Source: Corynebacterium tuberculostearicum (lineage in GTDB: Bacteria; Actinomycetota; Actinomycetes; Mycobacteriales; Mycobacteriaceae). Taken from it: 64,000 bases of DNA. The notes beneath the pieces were generated by a model. It searched no databases, was not told the DNA's origin, and was given only the letters and a program-made list of their open reading frames with translations. This document shows, piece after piece, positions 44,438-53,560 of the stretch. A program made the translations under genes and the position numbers. Location of the stretch: positions 1,426,001-1,490,000 of the forward strand of contig NZ_JACBZL010000001.1 in the NCBI RefSeq assembly GCF_013408445.1. The letters are read 5' to 3'. Numbering within the stretch: position 1 is the first letter of the stretch; each line of letters opens with the position of its first letter.

Positions 44438-44743
44438 CTATCCTCCTAAATGCCCAGGCCAATGCGTAGGATGTACTGTTACTACAACGACGCAATCATT
44501 TCTAATCCAGTATTCATTAGAGTAGACATTTCTACATACTGTTCGAAGATTATCTCTAAGCTGTCGATTGCAGTTCGCAAATCCAGATGATGCTCCTCCA
44601 GATTCTTTTACATCGAAGTAGCAGATATCATGCCGAGCACATGCACCTCTAAAATCTGCAGAGGTCCCTCCAGGGTAGTAATAAAAATCTGGTGACTTAG
44701 TGCAGTAGTCACGCAAATCTCCGGCATTTGGATCGTAGTTATA
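44438..44743 (-). pseudogene. Phospholipase A2-like domain, 5'-truncated
   Basis: About 100 codons are left. The core DFRGACARHDICYFDVKE carries the PLA2 catalytic His-Asp pair and its flanking Cys residues; YCTKSPDFYYYP and FANCNRQLRDNL fit the bacterial PLA2 fold with several Cys. Upstream, the frame meets a stop within the duplicated exonuclease end at 44744-44823, and no start codon with a signal peptide remains apart from a TTG. The domain was probably the C-terminal part of a larger secreted protein and was cut at a recombination joint. Confidence 0.75.
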
Positions 44744-44823
44744 TCGACCAGGCCGTCACCTTCAACGCCGCCCACACCACCGGCTGGGGACTACCTTGCA
44801 AGCTCGCCGTCACACGCCGCTAA
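44744..44823 (+). repeat. Second copy of the exonuclease gene 3' end
   Basis: These 80 bases match 42817-42896 at about nine of ten positions and encode the same final residues, from DQAVTFNA to the VTRR stop. The two copies bracket the HicBA-lipoprotein-PLA2 module. They resemble the direct repeats left when an element inserts at the 3' end of a gene, or an allelic exchange joint. Confidence 0.85.
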
Positions 44824-44915
44824 TCCCGTGCTCTGGTTAGGGGGCGCTCCCACAGCTCCACAGAGTGAAGTGTCCCAGGTTTTGTTCCGTCTGAGTAGAT
44901 GGGAAAATCTGGAAT

Positions 44916-45233
44916 ATGCCAAGAAAATTTGACCAGGATGCAAAGGACCGTGTGGTCCGTCTTGTAGAGGACCGTATCTTGGCGGAAAATATGTCGATGC
45001 AAGCCGCGTGCAAGGCAGTAGCTCCAAAGTTGGGGGTTTCATGGCACACGGCTCGTCAGTGGACCCAGCAGGCCCGTCGTGCGGGAAGCATCCCAGAACC
45101 TGTGCCTGAAGACTTGGCCGCGGAAAACGCGAGGCTACGCCGTGAAAATCAAGAGCTACGCGACACCAATGAGCTACTGAAGGCTGCCTCGGCTTTTTTC
45201 GCGTCGGAACTCGACCCAAAACGTCGGAAATGA
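44916..45233 (+). CDS. IS3 transposase OrfA (second element)
   Basis: A 105-aa protein: MPRKFDQDAKDRVVRLVEDR, helix-turn-helix SMQAACKAVAPKLGVSWHTA and a coiled coil (LAAENARLRRENQELRDTNE). Different from the OrfA at 41176, so the two elements belong to separate IS3 subgroups. It overlaps orfB by ATGA. Confidence 0.93.
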   Translation: MPRKFDQDAKDRVVRLVEDRILAENMSMQAACKAVAPKLGVSWHTARQWTQQARRAGSIPEPVPEDLAAENARLRRENQELRDTNELLKAASAFFASELDPKRRK

Positions 45234-46150
45234 TCCGGTTCATCGATGAGTATCGGGATCGTTTCTCCATCGAGTTCATTTGCGAGACGTTAAACACCCA
45301 CCGTGTTGGCGGTTTCATCACGTCCCGTGGATACCGCCAATCAAAAGCCCGTGGTATGAGTGCCCGCAGTCTTCGTGACGCTGCTCTAGTCGCGCACATC
45401 GCCGAGGTCCATGAAGAAAATTTTAGCGTCTACGGCATCCGTAAGATGTGGCATACTCTGCGCCGTGAAGGAATCGACATTGGCCGTGAGCAGACCGCAC
45501 GCCTGATGCGTCTTGCTGGAGTCAGAGGCAAAGGTAAAGGTAAGTCTCCTATTACTACCCGCAAGCCGAAGGGACCAGATCTGCGTCCTGATTTAGTTAA
45601 TCGCAAGTTCAACGCCCCGGCACCGGCCCGATTGTGGGTGGCCGATATTACTTATGTGCGCACTAGAAAAGGATTCGTGTACACCGCTTTTGTTACCGAC
45701 GTGTTCTCCCGAAGGATCGTCGGGTGGGCACTATCTGATTCAATGCGTACCGAGGCGCTGCCGCTGCAGGCGCTTAATCAGGCGATTGTCAGCGCGAAGG
45801 AAACAACGGGGCTGATTCATCATTCAGATCATGGCTCACAGTACGTCAGCATTGTCTACAACGAACGGCTGGCTGAGTATGGAATTGCTGCCTCTACCGG
45901 GACAGTAGGAGATTCCTATGACAATGCTTTGGCCGAAAACGTCAACGGTTCCTACAAAAATGAGCTGATTCATCGGCGGTCGTGGGACAGCGTGGTTGAC
46001 GTGGAGATCGCGACGTTTGAATGGGTTAATTGGTGGAACGAGGTACGGCTTCACCAAAGTCTCGGCTATCGCACGCCAGCTGAGGTTGAGTCAGAGTTTT
46101 GGGAAACCAACCCGGCCCAAGAAATAATGGAAATCAAGGCAAATGCCTAG
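45230..46150 (+). CDS. IS3 transposase OrfB (second element)
   Basis: A 306-aa DDE integrase: Asp in WVADITYVRT, Asp in HHSDHGSQYVS and Glu in YDNALAENVNGSYKNELIH, with the HTH segment VYGIRKMWHTLRREG. The frame is intact. Its stop lies at the right inverted repeat. Confidence 0.94.
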   Translation: MIRFIDEYRDRFSIEFICETLNTHRVGGFITSRGYRQSKARGMSARSLRDAALVAHIAEVHEENFSVYGIRKMWHTLRREGIDIGREQTARLMRLAGVRGKGKGKSPITTRKPKGPDLRPDLVNRKFNAPAPARLWVADITYVRTRKGFVYTAFVTDVFSRRIVGWALSDSMRTEALPLQALNQAIVSAKETTGLIHHSDHGSQYVSIVYNERLAEYGIAASTGTVGDSYDNALAENVNGSYKNELIHRRSWDSVVDVEIATFEWVNWWNEVRLHQSLGYRTPAEVESEFWETNPAQEIMEIKANA

Positions 46151-46172
46151 GAACAAAACCCGGGACACTTCA

Positions 46173-46793
46173 TACCGCTGGAATACTCGACTGGCGGGGG
46201 CGTTACACTCTCAGCTGTCTTACTTTGAGGTTCTAACACGCAACGCTATGAACAACGCACTTCAAGACTGGAACGATAAGGAAAAAGGCTCCAGAGACTG
46301 GTCCCTTGAACACCAATCAGCACAGCTTTTATACGACATGTTCAAAGGGCCAATTGGACAGGCTAGAAAATGGGCTCGGAAAGAATCTCAGCGTCGCCGC
46401 AATGGACACGCGCGCAAGAACGCTCCGCTCAGCCATGATGATGTAATAGCTCAACTCACATTAGGTAATTGGTCGAATCTTCTCGGAGAAGCGTTGCCAG
46501 ACCATCGTCCAAACGCAAAAATACTGTGGAAAGAGTGCTTACACCACGCCTTTCCCCGCGTTGACCTTAAGGACCAATCGAGGGAAAACATTGGGAAGAA
46601 AGTCGAAAGACTGACACGTTTACGCAACCGAGTATCACACCAAGAAAACCTCTTGGAAACCAACATCCGAGGACGACTCAACGATCTTCTGACAGTACTT
46701 AAAGCCATCGACGCTAGCTACCCTGCCTGGGCTATGACAGATTCTCAAGTGCGACGGGTAGCGCAAGAAGATCCTCGCAAAAGTTGGAGGTAA
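46173..46793 (+). pseudogene. Abi-family/HEPN protein truncated by the IS
   Basis: About 206 codons survive, beginning YRWNTRLAGALHSQLSYFEV. This WN..L...F...L..FEV..RNA pattern is that of actinobacterial Abi-like proteins, which normally start some 30-40 residues earlier. A HEPN RNase motif, RLRNRVSHQENL (R-x4-H), lies near the C-terminus. Such proteins are linked to abortive infection, cleaving RNA on phage attack. A short run from the IS end could serve as a new start, so residual expression is possible. It converges with the toxin cluster. Confidence 0.78.
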
Positions 46794-46817
46794 GGCGTCC
46801 CTGGATCCCCACAAGGT

Positions 46818-47726
46818 CTATCCTTGCAGTTGGGCAAAGATTCTTTCGTTAAAGTCATAGACGTATGGTCCCCACTTTTGTATTGCATTTAGCAATGCTT
46901 GGTCATCAAGTCCGACGGACGTATCGACCACGGCCCGCGTATAAAGCTCGACATGTTCTCCGGAGTCGAGGACAAATGCCGTGGGCGCTGGTTCAAAAAC
47001 ATGGAGCTGATTAATAGCCTGAGCCAGTGCCGTACTCAAAGCCGGATGCTGGTTATTGAGCGATGAACCAATGGTAAAGCGCAGTTCGTTTTCTGCCACT
47101 TCAATATCCAAGAATTGCCCGCCAATACTTGTTTCTACCACTTGAAAGTTGCCTGCCATACGAGTCTCCGGCATTACTCCGGTAAGACGTGCCATACACA
47201 TTTCAACTCTCTCAACAGTAACGCTTTCACACTTTTGTGCATCGGGGGACGCAACATCGCTAAAGATATCCAGCACCTCGCCTTGTGGTTGAAGGCGTGC
47301 GGGTACAGAAGTTGTATTGCTGGAAGAGATAATTGAATAGGCGAGCGCTTGCGCATACCACTGCTCCACCTCGTCAAGGCTTCGACGCCACCATGCCTGC
47401 AGCCGCGCAGCTGTCAGGAATTCTCCGACTAGTAGAGATGCCTTTGCCTGTATTTGCCCCTCGCTGACAACAAAGCGGCATAAACCTGTCGAAGATTGTT
47501 GCAAGGCACTGATCAGTGCCAACGCGGTCATTTCATCTGAAACAAGACCAGGAATGAGAAAAGTTGCCTCTGTCGATTCATACTCATGATTGGCTCTGAT
47601 AAAAGCCTGCAGTCCATCGATGGGGAGGTTTCTCGTGATCTGACCGGTCTCAGTACCGAGATACACGTGGTGGCCAAGATCTGCGAGGGCAACTGCGTAT
47701 GCATTGATTGTTGTAGGAATGTTCAT
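46818..47726 (-). CDS. YbjN-like protein at the end of the toxin cluster
   Basis: A 302-aa soluble protein. The start MNIPTTINAYAVALADLGHH has AAGGA upstream and begins 7 bases after the preceding stop; a longer frame would overlap that gene. Two alpha/beta units of the secretion-chaperone/YbjN type appear: ATFLIPGLVSDEMTALALIS in the first half, and LRFTIGSSLNNQHPALSTAL with LDDQALLNAIQKWGPYVYD in the second. The fold is common in stress and chaperone-like proteins. As the last gene of the cluster it may help stabilise or export the toxin, or act as immunity; the evidence is only positional. Confidence 0.65.
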   Translation of the reverse strand: MNIPTTINAYAVALADLGHHVYLGTETGQITRNLPIDGLQAFIRANHEYESTEATFLIPGLVSDEMTALALISALQQSSTGLCRFVVSEGQIQAKASLLVGEFLTAARLQAWWRRSLDEVEQWYAQALAYSIISSSNTTSVPARLQPQGEVLDIFSDVASPDAQKCESVTVERVEMCMARLTGVMPETRMAGNFQVVETSIGGQFLDIEVAENELRFTIGSSLNNQHPALSTALAQAINQLHVFEPAPTAFVLDSGEHVELYTRAVVDTSVGLDDQALLNAIQKWGPYVYDFNERIFAQLQG

Positions 47727-47733
47727 CTCTAAC

Positions 47734-48702
47734 TCATCCTTGCTCTGAGACAGGGATCGATGACCAAGCTCGGATAGGCCCGTCATGAAGTCCCTGGAAG
47801 AACTGATACTTCTCTAGAGGGATACGCGCCGGCGGATCGTAGTCTTTCGCTTCTACCAATTGATCCTCATAAGTATCTGCAACCTGCGCCGGAGTTAAGC
47901 GCACTAGATAGCCTTCTGTCCCATAAAAGGAATCGTCATACGGGGACACACCCAGCGGCGCGAGGATGTCTTCGACCTGCTTTTCTCCAAACTGGGACCA
48001 CATAATCCGCGCGTGCTCGTCGGTAAAAGACTCTTCCGGAAACTCAGTGACCTTTGGCAAGGAATCAAAATCAAAACCGTAGTCTTTAAACGGTTCGGTT
48101 TGATCAGAAAGAAACCTCATATATCGATACCACCGGCCATTGGAATTTTTAGCAGTTTCATTTGTCAGACAGCGGTATACATAGCAATCGAGGTAAGTTT
48201 CATAAGGTTTCGAAGGAATCGCACGCATTGAAAAACGAAGCATTCCATAGCTTGCTCGGCGGGAAAAAGTTTCATCAGTGTTGTCTACCCATGGTTCATG
48301 CTCTATAGAAATGTAGTACGGGACCTGCGGCGTAATTTCTTGCTGGAGTGCAAGGTCGTAGGAAAACTCGGCAATTCCTGGGAGCTTAGTTGATTGTGGG
48401 AATGAGCATGGCCCGAATACAGCCGTCCACTCCGAGTTAGTAGGAACAAAAACAAACTGAAGAATATGATTCTGTGGCTTGATTAGTCCTGCTAGTTGGT
48501 TTCTGCCAGCCGCTACTTTTTTGACATGAACGTTGCACTCGACCTTGTGATTTTCCCTGTAAAGATAGGGTTTTGCATAAGGGCTATCGAAGCCTGAAGC
48601 CCACTTCTCAAATTCCTTGACGACAGTTTCAATTGGAAATCGAAGGAGTTTTACTTCGTACGATATAGGTGCGATGGACTCGGTGAAGAAAAACTTCTTC
48701 AT
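47734..48702 (-). CDS. Unknown 322-aa protein, candidate immunity protein 2
   Basis: No family is recognised and there is no signal peptide or membrane helix. It is rich in aromatic residues. It resembles the preceding 281-aa gene product in layout: a strand segment ILQFVFVPTNSEWTAVFGPC near residue 85 against RWTAVLETKNPEWVWF there, and a C-terminal QFGEKQVEDILAPLGVSPYD against FTTQDLADCAHLFGLDPFN. Its ATG is fused to the preceding stop (TAATG). Less GC-rich than core genes. Placed after a polymorphic-toxin-like gene, it is a candidate immunity protein. Confidence 0.7.
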   Translation of the reverse strand: MKKFFFTESIAPISYEVKLLRFPIETVVKEFEKWASGFDSPYAKPYLYRENHKVECNVHVKKVAAGRNQLAGLIKPQNHILQFVFVPTNSEWTAVFGPCSFPQSTKLPGIAEFSYDLALQQEITPQVPYYISIEHEPWVDNTDETFSRRASYGMLRFSMRAIPSKPYETYLDCYVYRCLTNETAKNSNGRWYRYMRFLSDQTEPFKDYGFDFDSLPKVTEFPEESFTDEHARIMWSQFGEKQVEDILAPLGVSPYDDSFYGTEGYLVRLTPAQVADTYEDQLVEAKDYDPPARIPLEKYQFFQGLHDGPIRAWSSIPVSEQG

Positions 48703-49547
48703 TAACCTTCACTCCTTTCATGTTCTCGATCCCACGTGTGCTCTGGATAATCAAAAATTGCTGAAGATCCATAGGCTTGCGCAAGAGGGTAGCCTGCATT
48801 AATTAGCGTGGCACGTCCGGTGAGGAAATCTCTATTGAAAGGATCTAGCCCAAAAAGATGCGCGCAGTCAGCCAGATCCTGGGTAGTAAACCGTTTCCGT
48901 AAAGGTCCTTTCTTAGCTTTTAGTCTTTCCAACCCAGGGAAGTGAAATTCTTCCGCCTCTGGCCATTGTGTAAATGCTTGAAACCTTGACTCGCCTTCAC
49001 CGATGCCTACGTCGAAGAATTGCTCGCCTCGATTTTCGGGTACTGGTTCTGAAAGTCCAATAGCGGCATGGATGTCATAGGAGTGGACCGTGAGGTTCTT
49101 AGTGCCAGTGCGTGAGCCGAGTGCGTCCTCTAGCTCTCGCTCGTCAGGATGGTCCTGGATAAGCACTTGGGTCATTCCCGGGACGAAAGGAATCGATCCA
49201 ACAAGTCCAATGAAACTCAGAAACTGTTCGTATTCCATAGGCCTATCGCACAGGAACCATACCCATTCAGGATTCTTGGTTTCCAGGACTGCCGTCCAAC
49301 GGCGAGGAATCTTCGGATCCCGTACCCCAAGGCGCAGCGCGTTGGGAAGGTCATCGACCGTCGTGTCAATCTCTACATATTGCTGTGACCAGTAACTGTT
49401 GGCAGCACCTTCAGGCGTGATGAAAATTCGCGAGCGTGAAGCCGCCTCTACGGCATAGTCGTAGGGAAGTTTTAGGAACAATTGGTCATAGGAATATGGC
49501 GCAAACAGATAATCAATATCTCGGCGAAGGTAAAGGGTCATTCTCAT
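48702..49547 (-). CDS. Unknown 281-aa protein, candidate immunity protein 1
   Basis: A soluble protein starting MRMTLYLRRDIDYLFAPYSY, 11 bases after the stop of the 1333-aa toxin-like gene, the classic place for a cognate immunity gene. No known immunity family is recognised. Mixed alpha/beta, with conserved-looking RWTAVLETKNPEWVWFLCDR and a C-terminal helix-loop segment shared in outline with the next gene. The two may be duplicated and diverged immunity genes. It is translationally coupled to the next gene by TAATG. Confidence 0.72.
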   Translation of the reverse strand: MRMTLYLRRDIDYLFAPYSYDQLFLKLPYDYAVEAASRSRIFITPEGAANSYWSQQYVEIDTTVDDLPNALRLGVRDPKIPRRWTAVLETKNPEWVWFLCDRPMEYEQFLSFIGLVGSIPFVPGMTQVLIQDHPDERELEDALGSRTGTKNLTVHSYDIHAAIGLSEPVPENRGEQFFDVGIGEGESRFQAFTQWPEAEEFHFPGLERLKAKKGPLRKRFTTQDLADCAHLFGLDPFNRDFLTGRATLINAGYPLAQAYGSSAIFDYPEHTWDREHERSEG

Positions 49548-49558
49548 ACCATTCCAAG

Positions 49559-52500
49559 TTAAGGGTTGTAGCTATCTACTGCGTTTCGATTGGCCGTGAT
49601 GACTTTCATGAGGTCGTCGGATTCGTCGATGTCGTCGAGTGTAAGAAGCCAGACGTCTGCATTCGGATTGGCATCCAATAGTTGGCGTGCATGGTGAAAC
49701 GCTCGTGGTGCAGGAGGTCGATCAAACTCCGTCTTTATTGACCGGCCAGAGCTATCGACAATATTAACGTCAGGGCGTCCGCGACTAAGAGTCTTTAGAA
49801 CCTTTTTGTCAAGTTTTTCATCGTAGACAAAATCAACATCACGCTGATTTAATCGTGCAGCCGATGCGCCTCGCTTCTGTGCGAATAATGCTTGCATCTG
49901 GGCAAACTGGTTTTGCGCGGAGGTTTTCCCAACTGTTCGCTTATGCAGATCCAATGGTTTAGGAGCATTCCGCAAACCAATTTTATTTAGGATATGCGGT
50001 TGAGTTACTGGGACTTGAATTACTGAATTTGCAACCTTATCTTGGAGGCTCGAAATTGCCGCAATGACTTGCGTCTCCTTGGTCTTGTACCCAAAGGCCA
50101 TGATTTCGGAAGCTTTAATATCGCTTAGCGGTGTTGTCCTGTCCCATTTCATGAACACGTTAAGTTCATCTGGGGTTAACGTGTGGATATCGAGCTGATG
50201 GACAGTAAATGTCCTGGGATATCCGCCGCAGCGCGAGATAGCAGGCTGAATATGTGCTTTAGTCTTGTTGTGTGTTGGCCTGTGTATGGCGAAGGAATAC
50301 GTCGGTTGTTGGCGAGATGCTGCTAGTGCGATCCCGCATTTTCCTGGTTTACTCAGACCAGCGATAAGGCGGTCTGCTTTTTGTTGCTTGCGTACGCTTA
50401 GGAGTTTTTTGACATCTGGGAGCTTGGCTAAGAGTTTCCGGATAGCCGATGCTGCCTTTAACCCTTTGCCGAACTTAACAATGGCCCCGCCTGGAATGAA
50501 GCTTAATGCAGTCCAGAGGCAGCCTGAGATTTCTCCCTTGAAGCAATTGATTACGTCGGTAACGCCTATAAAGTCAAGCAAGATGTTTAGTGCTTCTTTG
50601 CCGATGGTTTCTTTAATGGCATCAAGAACGCTTGTCGGTGCGTTGTCACCTGCTCCAGCCATGGAGGCTTCTTGTAGTTCTGCTTCTTCTGCGAGTTGCT
50701 TTTGGATTGCTGCGTCGTAGGCTTCTTGAGCTGCTTGGCCTGCACGCTGAGCGTCGTAGCCGGCTTGATTGGCTGATTGGCGTGCGGTTGCAGCAGAACT
50801 TGCGGCATCACTTGCTGATTGGTGTGCTTGTAAAGCATAGCTGGTAGCTGCATCGGCATTAGCGCCAGCTTGTCGTGCATCGGCTTCCGCTTGGTTGGCG
50901 GCAGCATGAGCTCGCTCTTTCTGGGCTAGAGCAAAGCGTAGGGAGTTTTCTGCGTTGCGCACATGGTCTTGTGCGATTCGGGCAGATTGAGCTGCCTTTC
51001 CTGCCCACTGCGAAGCTTGATTGGCGTAGTCTCTTGCTTTTACAGAATCGCCATAGGCGGCGTAGTAGGACTGCTGGGCTTTAGCTGCGCTTTCGGATGC
51101 TTTTTGTGCTGCGGAAAAACCCTGTTGAAGTAGAGCGTCGATACTGTCGTTGTAAACTGTGCGCTCGGCATCATCGCCAGACTTTCGAAAAGCTTCAACA
51201 GAGACAAATTCGTTGAGCATGGCTCGGTCGCCGAGCACGGCTGCTTCTGCAGAAGCTTTAAGTTCGGGTCCGCCGGTTCTTGCGAGTTCGTAGGCTTGGC
51301 GTTGTTGGTCTTCATATCGAGCTTTTTCAAAGCCGCCTTCAACGACAAAATCGGCAAGGTCATCGTAGGTTCCAGAAGAAATGGCTGCGTCAGCTTTTTC
51401 CTTAACGGTATTGCCGCCGGCGTCGCGAAGCTGCCAAGCTTGTCGAGTTAGTTCCGGGACTTTCATAGTGTGAACAGTCTCGTTAAGGAACGTGTCTAAC
51501 TCTGCTGGAGGGTCTTCGATATGCTCGTCGGCAGCTTTGCGGATTTCTGGGTTGGGATCTGCCTGCCACAAGAATTGGGCCTTGGTGACATTGTCTTGGT
51601 ATTTGAGGGAGTCGAAAGACTTCACGAAGGCCAGAAGATCTTCGTGAGATCCGGTTTGGAGTGCGACTTGAGCGCCGCCCTGGACCATGGAATCGCCTAC
51701 TTGTAAAGCAGAGACTGTAAGTTGCTGGACTTTTGCAGTGTCGATACTCTCCTCAGGAACTTGCGCTAGAGAGGCAAGTTCTGTCAGATCTGCTTGCAGG
51801 CGTTGTTTTTCTTCCTTGTTATCGTGGACTACCTTATCTTGTGCATCTTCGAGTTCACGTGCATATACTGCTTGGTCTTTGAGGTATTGGGCTTCTTGTT
51901 CTTGGCGCTGGGTGGCAGCTTCTTGAGAAAGTTTGGCGATGTCATTGGCAAGGTTGATGGCCTCGATGGATTTTATCGCTGATTCTTGGGCTGATTGGGC
52001 ATTAGCGCCGGCTCTTTGTGCGGCGGCAGAGGCATTGCCGGCTTCTCGTGCTGCGTCTTCTGCGGCTTGGGCGCTTTTGTTTGCGTGGTCGGCGGCTTGT
52101 CGAGCTGCTGTACGGGCTTTTTGTACTAGTTCGGTGATCTGGTTGACGATTCCGTCGACTTCGTTAGAGGCTGCGCGTGCTCGAGAGGCTGCTGCGCGTG
52201 CTCGTGCGGCACCTGCTCGTGCTTCTGCTGCGGCTTGGTCACCGGCTCCTGCGGCGGCTGCTGCTTCGGATGCAGCGGCTGCTGCCGCATCTGCATTGTT
52301 TGCAGCGCTGGCTGCGGCGCCGCTGGCGGTGCGGGCAAAGCCGGCGGCGGCGTCTGCGTGGACAAAAGATTGCGCGGCTTTGTCAGCAGCCCGTGCAGCA
52401 TCACGAGCTTGTTCGGCTGCTTGGCGCGCTTGAGATGCCATGGAGGCGTCATAGCCTGCCGCAGAAGCACGGGATGCTGCTTCTTGGGCTGCAATCCGTG

Positions 52501-53560
52501 CCCGAGAAGCAGCAGAGGCTGCACGAGCTAGAGCATCGGCAGTTTGGGCTAAGGCTTGTCGTGCTTCTGCTGCTGCAGCCACTGCGTTATCGGCTACTTG
52601 GGCAGACTGGTTAGCAAGCTTTCCTGCCGACGCTGCGGCATTGCCTGCCCTTACTTGTGCTGCATCGGCGGCTAGTGCCTCATCTTTTGCTTTTTGAGTA
52701 GCCTGTCGAGATGCCTCTGTTGCCCGTCTGGCTTGGTCAGCGTTTGTTGCAGCGAAGCTTGCGGCACGCTGGGCTTTATCGGACTCTTCGATAGCGGTAT
52801 CGACCAGTTCGGTAATACTCATCTTCTCTGAGTCTTGGGCCGCATCAACAAACTGCCCATAGCGAAGATACGACTCAATTGCTGTATCTGTATCTGTCAT
52901 CAGTGCTTCTGAAGCGCCTGCAGCAACTGATGGGAGTGGGGATCGGGAAAGTTCGTAGACTTCGCGTCGTTTATCATCCCAGCGAGCTTTATCTGCACCT
53001 GTTGCTGCAAACTCGCTTAGGGCTTCTTCAGTGTCTGTAGATAGTGCCTTTTCGGCTGCTGATTTAAGGACACTTCCTTCTGGCGCTTGGGTCGCTTTCC
53101 ACGCGGTGGCACGATCATCTTCGGTTTGGGCTGTTTGCCACCCAGTATCGATAAAGTTGCTAAGACTGTCGATATCACCTGCATCAAGTGCCTGTTTGGC
53201 TGCGTTTTGAACGTTTTCTTCAGATAGTGAAGAGATTGTCACCACTATTTGGCGAAGGTCTTGAGTGCGGGCCTCATCCATGCCTGATTTCGCATAAGCA
53301 GATAATTCTTCTTGCCCGCCTCGAAGTACTTCTTCAGCAGCTGCCTGCGAGGCAGGGAAGTTGGTGCTCACCATTTCAATGGCATAGTTTCGCGCTTGCT
53401 GTTCATCAGCAATCTCAGCACCCAGGTCGCGTTGATCTACTTGGGCAAGCGCATGCGCTGACGAAAGGCTAAGCCCTACTGCAGCAGCGGTGATAACGGA
53501 CATGATTTTTCGAGCGCAATGTGTCACTGTCTTCGCAGGGTGATGATGCTTGTAGCGCAT
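49559..53560 (-). CDS. Secreted ALF-repeat polymorphic toxin-like protein
   Basis: A 1333-aa exported protein. A signal peptide ends near SSAHALAQ (residue 40). ALF-type short repeats fill about 45-240 and 640-830 (for example YELARTGGPELKASAEAAVL). Long Ala-rich coiled coils lie at 250-600 and 840-975. A hydrophobic, Gly-rich segment (CLWTALSFIPGGAIVKFGKG, near 1010) resembles pretoxin regions. The last 280 residues are unrelated in composition and end in a domain with RPDVNIVDSSGRSIKTEFDR, possibly a PD-(D/E)xK-type nuclease; this last point is tentative. It follows the LGFP and AbfB genes and precedes the candidate immunity genes by 11 bases. Confidence 0.8.
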   Translation of the reverse strand: MRYKHHHPAKTVTHCARKIMSVITAAAVGLSLSSAHALAQVDQRDLGAEIADEQQARNYAIEMVSTNFPASQAAAEEVLRGGQEELSAYAKSGMDEARTQDLRQIVVTISSLSEENVQNAAKQALDAGDIDSLSNFIDTGWQTAQTEDDRATAWKATQAPEGSVLKSAAEKALSTDTEEALSEFAATGADKARWDDKRREVYELSRSPLPSVAAGASEALMTDTDTAIESYLRYGQFVDAAQDSEKMSITELVDTAIEESDKAQRAASFAATNADQARRATEASRQATQKAKDEALAADAAQVRAGNAAASAGKLANQSAQVADNAVAAAAEARQALAQTADALARAASAASRARIAAQEAASRASAAGYDASMASQARQAAEQARDAARAADKAAQSFVHADAAAGFARTASGAAASAANNADAAAAAASEAAAAAGAGDQAAAEARAGAARARAAASRARAASNEVDGIVNQITELVQKARTAARQAADHANKSAQAAEDAAREAGNASAAAQRAGANAQSAQESAIKSIEAINLANDIAKLSQEAATQRQEQEAQYLKDQAVYARELEDAQDKVVHDNKEEKQRLQADLTELASLAQVPEESIDTAKVQQLTVSALQVGDSMVQGGAQVALQTGSHEDLLAFVKSFDSLKYQDNVTKAQFLWQADPNPEIRKAADEHIEDPPAELDTFLNETVHTMKVPELTRQAWQLRDAGGNTVKEKADAAISSGTYDDLADFVVEGGFEKARYEDQQRQAYELARTGGPELKASAEAAVLGDRAMLNEFVSVEAFRKSGDDAERTVYNDSIDALLQQGFSAAQKASESAAKAQQSYYAAYGDSVKARDYANQASQWAGKAAQSARIAQDHVRNAENSLRFALAQKERAHAAANQAEADARQAGANADAATSYALQAHQSASDAASSAATARQSANQAGYDAQRAGQAAQEAYDAAIQKQLAEEAELQEASMAGAGDNAPTSVLDAIKETIGKEALNILLDFIGVTDVINCFKGEISGCLWTALSFIPGGAIVKFGKGLKAASAIRKLLAKLPDVKKLLSVRKQQKADRLIAGLSKPGKCGIALAASRQQPTYSFAIHRPTHNKTKAHIQPAISRCGGYPRTFTVHQLDIHTLTPDELNVFMKWDRTTPLSDIKASEIMAFGYKTKETQVIAAISSLQDKVANSVIQVPVTQPHILNKIGLRNAPKPLDLHKRTVGKTSAQNQFAQMQALFAQKRGASAARLNQRDVDFVYDEKLDKKVLKTLSRGRPDVNIVDSSGRSIKTEFDRPPAPRAFHHARQLLDANPNADVWLLTLDDIDESDDLMKVITANRNAVDSYNP

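Larger units (their letters stand above)
44866..46172 (+). mobile_element. Second IS3-family insertion sequence
   Basis: The ends TGAAGTGTCCCAGGTTTTGTTCC (44866-44888) and its near-complement at 46150-46172 differ at one position. Two overlapping transposase genes lie within. The total is 1307 bases. The flanks (CAGAG and TACCG) show no target duplication. The right end has removed the start of the Abi-like gene. Confidence 0.92.

Noticed and set aside
44791..45399. Minus-strand open frame across the IS3 left end
   Set aside because: It runs antisense to the transposase OrfA, crosses the IS border and has no coherent protein features.
51933..52614. Possible CRISPR-like or tandem DNA repeats
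   Set aside because: The repetition comes from Ala-rich coiled-coil codons of the 1333-aa protein; there are no regular spacers.
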